18,327 nucleotides of DNA from Thioalkalivibrio sp. (GTDB lineage Bacteria; Pseudomonadota; Gammaproteobacteria; SpSt-1174). The notes below the pieces were generated by a model. The model was not told the DNA's origin, did not search any database, and saw only the letters and a program-made list of their open reading frames with translations. Below are positions 15,244 through 18,327 of the stretch, in pieces. The number at the start of each line of letters is the position of its first letter. Position 1 is the stretch's first letter. The translations under genes were made by a program, and so were the position numbers. Location: contig DSBO01000201.1 in NCBI GenBank assembly GCA_011046015.1, forward strand, positions 1-18,327, in the 5' to 3' direction.

Positions 15244-15259
15244 CGTTAGGCGTTAGGCG
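15243..15259 (+). repeat. 7-bp tandem repeat at the stop of the 87-residue ORF
   Basis: GCGTTAGGCGTTAGGCG is two heptamers GCGTTAG plus GCG. It starts on the last base of the preceding stop codon. Its inverse, with three mismatches, is at 15473-15489. Confidence 0.7.
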
Positions 15260-15319
15260 GATCCAGTTGCGTTGGCGCCCACGGTAGACACGCCGCCTGT
15301 TACCGGTTGTCCCTCGCCG

Positions 15320-15377
15320 TGGATCCCTGTGGCGGATCGCGTCCGACACAGGCTATTCGCAGGAACAGGGATGACGA
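15320..15377. repeat. Palindromic intergenic repeat (TGGATCCC...GGGATGACGA family), copy 2
   Basis: TGGATCCCTGT and ACAGGGATGACGA face each other; ATCCCTGT (15323-15330) pairs perfectly with ACAGGGAT (15365-15372) around a 34-nt loop. The outer bases match the copy at 2945-2972, but the inside differs. The gap 15244-15476 holds no gene on either strand. Confidence 0.6.
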
Positions 15378-15472
15378 AGAGTCGGGCTTAGGCATGGACG
15401 GGGCGCCGGGAGCGCTCGGCTCTCACAGGTACCGCGCCCGGTGTGTCCCCTCTGTGTGGCGATTAGCTTTTT

Positions 15473-15489
15473 CGCCTCACGCCTCACGT
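15473..15489 (-). repeat. 7-bp tandem repeat at the 3' end of darP
   Basis: Read on the - strand this is ACGTGAGGCGTGAGGCG, two near-copies of GCGTGAG plus GCG. It encodes the last DarP residues (GREA) and its TGA stop. It pairs as an inverted repeat, 14 of 17 bases, with 15243-15259. Confidence 0.7.
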
Positions 15490-15983
15490 CCATCGAGTGC
15501 CTGCACGAAGCGGAACAGCTTGCGCCCGGCGCCGGCCGGTTTGCCGGTGTCGCGTTCGCGCTGGGCGTTGCGGATGAGCTGGCGCAGTTCGGCGCGGTCG
15601 GCCTCGGGGTAGGTGTCTATCAGCGCGCCCATGGCCTCGTCGCCTTCCTTGATGAGGCGGTCGCGCCAGGCCTCGATGACGTGCAGGCGCTTCGCCTGCT
15701 GGCGCTGCGCGCGCTGACGCTCTTCCAGCAGGGCCCGGATCGGCGCCGGGTCGATACCTCGCATCAGTTTCCCGATATACTGGATTTGACGCTTGCGGGC
15801 GCCATGTTGTTTGATGTGCCGCGCCTGCTCGAGTGCGTCGAGCAGGTTGTCCGGCAGGGACAGGGGCGCCAGCAACTCGGGTGACAGGTCGATGAGGGCC
15901 TCGCCGAGCTTCTGCAGGGCCTCGGCCTCGCGCTTGAGCTGCGACTTGCTCGGCGGCTCGAAATCCGGATCGAATTCATTCAT
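15477..15983 (-). CDS. darP: Ribosome maturation/assembly protein DarP (YjgA)
   Basis: A 168-residue basic, charged, helix-rich protein (E. coli YjgA/DarP 183). It is known to bind late 50S precursors and promote assembly around the peptidyl-transferase centre. Family marks are the N-terminal EPPSKSQLKREAEALQKLGEALIDL (residues about 8-32), the central DNLLDALEQARHIKQHGARKRQIQYIGKLMR and the C-terminal half with RDRLIKEGDEAMGALIDTYPEADR...LRQLIRNAQRE. Start choice: MNEFDPDFE at 15983 is the family start; the open frame extends 40 codons further upstream through the shared gap, which is not plausible coding. No strong Shine-Dalgarno is seen. It is divergent from pmbA with 62 bp between the starts, the same pair as in E. 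coli (yjgA-pmbA). The last codons lie in a 7-bp tandem repeat. Confidence 0.93.
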   Translation of the reverse strand: MNEFDPDFEPPSKSQLKREAEALQKLGEALIDLSPELLAPLSLPDNLLDALEQARHIKQHGARKRQIQYIGKLMRGIDPAPIRALLEERQRAQRQQAKRLHVIEAWRDRLIKEGDEAMGALIDTYPEADRAELRQLIRNAQRERDTGKPAGAGRKLFRFVQALDGREA

Positions 15984-16045
15984 GGCGCATAGGGTAGCGG
16001 CTGGTGGCCGTCTTGTCCTGTGTGTTGTCAGACAGAGGTTGCTAC

Positions 16046-17389
16046 ATGGCGGAATCACGCGGGGCCCTGCGCTCCAGATCGGAACTCGAATCGCTGGTCT
16101 CACAGGTGCTGGAGGAGGCGAAGACCCAGGGTGCGACGGCGGCCGAGGCCGCGGTGAGTGTGGACAGCGGCCTGTCGGTGACGGTGCGCCTGGGCGAGGT
16201 GGAGACGCTGGAGTACCACAAGGACCAGGGCGTGGGCATCACCGTGTACTTCGGCCAGCGCAAGGGCAGCGCCAGCACCTCGGACCTCTCCCGCGCCTCG
16301 CTGCGCGAGGCCGTGACCGCCGCCAGCCGCATCGCGCGCCACACCGCCGAGGACGGCTGTGCCGGCCTGGCCGATGCCCGGCTGATGGCGACCGACTACC
16401 CGGACCTCGATCTCGACCACCCCTGGGAGGTGACGGCGGAGGCGGCCATCGAGATCGCGCGTGCCTGCGAGGATGCCGCCCGTGGTCATGACGCGCGCAT
16501 CACCAATTCCGAGGGCGGCAGCGTGAACAGCTTCCGCGGCGCCGCCTTCTACGGCAACTCCCATGGCTTCATCGGCGGCTACTCGGCCACCCGTCACTCG
16601 CTCAGCTGCTCGGTGATCGGCCAGCAGGACGGCGCCATGCAGCGCGACTACTGGTACACGGTGGCGCGCAACCACGCCGACATGGAAAGCCCCGAGGACG
16701 TCGGCCGCGAGGCGGCCCTGCGTACCGTACACCGGCTGGGCTCGCGGCGCCTGTCCACCCGCCAGGCACCGGTGATGTTTGCGCCGGACGTCGCGCGCAG
16801 CCTGCTCGGGCATTTCGTCGGTGCGATCCGCGGCAGCGCCCTGTACCGCAAGGCGAGCTTCCTGCTCGATCACCTGGAAAAACCCGTGTTTCCCGCGTTC
16901 GTGCACATCCACGAACAGCCCCTGCTGCCGCGCGCGCTGGGCAGTGCCCCCTTCGACAACGAGGGCGTGGCCACCCGCAACCGCGACCTGGTGGTGGACG
17001 GCGTGCTCAAGGGCTACGTGCTCGACAGCTACGCGGCGCGCAAGCTCGGCATGACCAGCACGGGCAACGCCGGCGGCACCCGCAACCTCACCATCGACCC
17101 GGGTACGCTGGACTTTGCCGGCATGCTCCGCGAGATGGGCACCGGCCTGCTCGTGACCGAGCTCATCGGTCACGGCGTGAACAACGTCACCGGCGACTAT
17201 TCGCGCGGGGCGGCCGGTTTCTGGGTAGAGAACGGCGAGATTGCCTACCCGGTCGAGGAGATCACCATCGCCGGCAACCTCCGGGACATGTTCATGGGCA
17301 TCCGTGCCGTGGGCACGGACGTGGACCGGCGGGGAAACATCCGCACGGGTTCCATCCTCATCGAGCGCATGACCATCGCGGGTGAATAA
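16046..17389 (+). CDS. pmbA: Metalloprotease subunit TldE (PmbA)
   Basis: A 447-residue protein (E. coli PmbA 450), the non-catalytic partner of TldD in the heterodimeric protease that matures microcin B17-type peptides. It shares the TldD fold but lacks HExxxH: the matching region reads LLVTELIGHGVNNVTGDYS, followed by GAAGFWVENGEIAYPVEEITIAGNL, which is characteristic of TldE. Other marks are LGEVETLEYHKDQGVGITVYFG in the N-terminal domain and TSTGNAGGTRNLTIDPG. ATG at 16046 follows AGAGG (16034-16038); the in-frame GTG at 16004 would add 14 residues from the shared gap and is less likely. Together with tldD at 13293-14738 the window supplies the complete TldD/E complex. Whether the 62-bp gap with darP holds promoters for both could not be resolved by eye. 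Confidence 0.96.
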   Translation: MAESRGALRSRSELESLVSQVLEEAKTQGATAAEAAVSVDSGLSVTVRLGEVETLEYHKDQGVGITVYFGQRKGSASTSDLSRASLREAVTAASRIARHTAEDGCAGLADARLMATDYPDLDLDHPWEVTAEAAIEIARACEDAARGHDARITNSEGGSVNSFRGAAFYGNSHGFIGGYSATRHSLSCSVIGQQDGAMQRDYWYTVARNHADMESPEDVGREAALRTVHRLGSRRLSTRQAPVMFAPDVARSLLGHFVGAIRGSALYRKASFLLDHLEKPVFPAFVHIHEQPLLPRALGSAPFDNEGVATRNRDLVVDGVLKGYVLDSYAARKLGMTSTGNAGGTRNLTIDPGTLDFAGMLREMGTGLLVTELIGHGVNNVTGDYSRGAAGFWVENGEIAYPVEEITIAGNLRDMFMGIRAVGTDVDRRGNIRTGSILIERMTIAGE

Positions 17390-17412
17390 TCGCGCGGATT
17401 CGACGCGGTTAT

Positions 17413-17441
17413 TTGCCCGTATTAGGCTTGGCTAATATACT
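17413..17441 (+). promoter_or_regulatory. sigma70-type promoter of the rhodanese gene
   Basis: TTGCCC (17413-17418) and TATACT (17436-17441) are separated by 17 bp, the optimal spacing, and the region from 17419 to 17441 is AT-rich compared with its surroundings. Transcription would start near 17448, giving a leader of about 33 nt that contains the Shine-Dalgarno TTGGAGGT. It lies 24 bp after the pmbA stop. Confidence 0.6.
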
Positions 17442-17480
17442 GCCGCCATTCGTTTTTCTGATCTCATTGGAGGTATGCAC

Positions 17481-17861
17481 ATGAGTATGACGGCTATGGA
17501 CCTGGTGGCGGAAGCCCGGCAGGTCATCAAGGAAGTGGATATCGACGGCGCCAAGGGCCTGATGGCCAACAACGCCATCGTGCTGGACGTGCGCGAGCCG
17601 GCCGAGGCCGCCCAGGGGCATCTGGCCGGTGCCGTGAACATCCCGCGCGGCGTGCTGGAGTTCAAGGTCAACGAACACCCGGCCACCCAGGACCGGGACG
17701 CCACCTACGTCGTCTACTGCCGCACCGGCGGCCGTTCGGCCCTGGCCTGCCAGAACCTGCAGCGCATGGGCTTTGCCAACGTGCACTCGCTGGCCGGCGG
17801 TTTCGAGGGCTGGGTGGGCGCCGGTCAGGCGGTGGAGAAAGACCCGGCCATCTGCGGCTGA
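17481..17861 (+). CDS. Single-domain rhodanese-like sulfurtransferase
   Basis: A 126-residue protein with one rhodanese domain: AIVLDVREPAEAAQGHLAGAVNIPRG (about 35-60) and the active-site loop in YVVYCRTGGRSALACQNLQ, with Cys80 as the sulfur-carrying residue. It ends with GFANVHSLAGGFEGWVGAGQ, typical of the domain. The six-residue loop CRTGGR fits sulfane-sulfur transfer (thiosulfate or persulfide), rather than the longer Cdc25-like loop. There is no signal peptide, so it is cytosolic. Start choice: the Shine-Dalgarno GGAGG (17469-17473) is 7 bp before ATG 17481 but only 1 bp before ATG 17475, so 17481 is preferred. A sigma70 promoter precedes it, and the next gene begins 11 bp after its stop, so the two form an operon. 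Confidence 0.9.
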   Translation: MSMTAMDLVAEARQVIKEVDIDGAKGLMANNAIVLDVREPAEAAQGHLAGAVNIPRGVLEFKVNEHPATQDRDATYVVYCRTGGRSALACQNLQRMGFANVHSLAGGFEGWVGAGQAVEKDPAICG

Positions 17862-17872
17862 GGGGTTTCTCC

Positions 17873-18136
17873 ATGGATTTCACCGCGCTCGAACGGGCCG
17901 TGAAACTCATCGAGGCGGCACCCGATCGTGGGGTGCCGCTCGTGTTTTACGGGCTCATCAAGATGATGACGCTCGACCAGCGCGGCTGCGTCTTCGGTCT
18001 CGCGCGCCTGCGCGACCTCGACTGCGACCAGCGCCAGCTGGCCTACGATCTGATGGAGCTCTACGTGGCGGGCGGCAACCGCACGCCGGAATGGGCCGAG
18101 GCGGTACGGCACCTGGATGCCGTCGTGAATGGGTAG
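17873..18136 (+). CDS. Hypothetical 87-residue helical protein, co-transcribed with rhodanese
   Basis: ATG at 17873 follows GAGGGG (17860-17865, with its start on the rhodanese stop codon). The small soluble protein begins MDFTALERAVKLIEAAPDRG, followed by a hydrophobic VPLVFYGLIKMMTLDQRGCVFGLARLRDLD and a C-terminal helix QLAYDLMELYVAG. It has one cysteine pair (Cys39 in RGCVF and Cys51 in LDCDQ), which could matter given the sulfur-transfer neighbour, but this is speculation. I do not recognise a named family, and there are no membrane segments. The close spacing with the rhodanese gene suggests a shared function. It ends 42 bp before the terminal tandem repeat. Confidence 0.8.
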   Translation: MDFTALERAVKLIEAAPDRGVPLVFYGLIKMMTLDQRGCVFGLARLRDLDCDQRQLAYDLMELYVAGGNRTPEWAEAVRHLDAVVNG

Positions 18137-18178
18137 TGGTCGGGGGCGTTCGGCGTGAAAGTCCAAGCGCCACAGAGG

Positions 18179-18327
18179 AAGTTGCAAGTCGCAAGTTACA
18201 AGTCGCAAGTTACTAGTGGCAAGTTACTAGTGGCAAGTTACTAGTGGCAAGTTACTAGTGGCAAGTTACTAGTGGCAAGTTACTAGTGGCAAGTTACTAG
18301 TGGCAAGTTACTAGTGGCAAGTTACTA
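18179..18327. repeat. 7-bp/14-bp tandem repeat array running off the window
   Basis: From 18179 the sequence is an unbroken series of heptamers of the form WAGTBRC: AAGTTGC, AAGTCGC, AAGTTAC, AAGTCGC, AAGTTAC, TAGTGGC and so on. From 18207 it settles into a strict 14-bp unit, AAGTTACTAGTGGC, with eight identical full copies (18207-18318) and a ninth cut by the window end. Each unit contains the palindrome ACTAGT at its centre. The left part is more varied than the right, consistent with recent expansion on the right. It is non-coding; open frames crossing it are not credible. Confidence 0.95.

Noticed and set aside
15458..15476. Hairpin GGCGA/TCGCC near the darP end as an intrinsic terminator
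   Set aside because: The stem has only 5 bp with a 9-nt loop, and the A/T-run lies inside the loop rather than after the stem.
17773..18216. 147-codon open frame extending into the terminal repeat
   Set aside because: It overlaps the rhodanese and small-protein genes in another frame and ends in tandem repeat DNA.

Overview
This is a high-GC gammaproteobacterial chromosome segment. It carries mostly housekeeping genes, and no phage, plasmid, CRISPR or defence genes were found. Gene order points to a Chromatiales/Ectothiorhodospiraceae-like or Pseudomonas-like relative, but the sequence alone does not fix the genus. Almost all genes are on the + strand; only darP is on the - strand.

Layout: (1) 1-646 is the 3' part of a 2-hydroxy-3-oxopropionate (tartronate semialdehyde) reductase. 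(2) 647-1845 is a repeat island: a REP-associated tyrosine transposase (RAYT, 932-1399) lies between inverted REP sequences and is surrounded by 95-bp REP-pair units, 12 REPs in total. (3) 1846-7983 holds holA, then a tight run proA-nadD-rsfS-rlmH-maf-rng with overlaps or gaps of at most 8 bp from proA onward. It serves DNA replication, proline and NAD synthesis, ribosome silencing and modification, nucleotide sanitation and RNA processing. (4) 8175-14738 holds yhdP, a small exported protein, a nitrilase-family amidase and tldD. (5) 14739-15476 has a diverged REP pair, an unrecognised 87-residue ORF and a repeat-rich gap. (6) 15477-17389 is darP (- strand), divergent from pmbA, so both TldD/TldE protease subunits lie in the window. 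(7) 17390-18136 is a rhodanese plus small-protein pair behind a recognisable sigma70-type promoter. (8) 18179 to the end is a 7-bp/14-bp tandem repeat that runs off the window.

The order looks like two clusters that are separate in E. coli and Pseudomonas joined at rlmH/maf: (proA)-nadD-rsfS-rlmH and maf-rng-yhdP-nit-tldD-yjgA-pmbA. The cell-shape genes usually adjoining each (mrdAB, mreBCD) are absent at the joint.

The most interesting non-coding signals are three. First, the RAYT locus can be read as a full-length REP-bounded element of which the 95-bp units look like internally deleted copies. Second, heptamer (7-bp) tandem repeats sit on or next to gene 3' ends at four places, apparently supplying the last codons of holA and darP and overlapping the stop of the 87-residue ORF. 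Third, the darP-side gap is bounded by an inverted pair of these heptamers. No clearly new multi-gene system is visible; these repeat patterns are the best candidates for follow-up.
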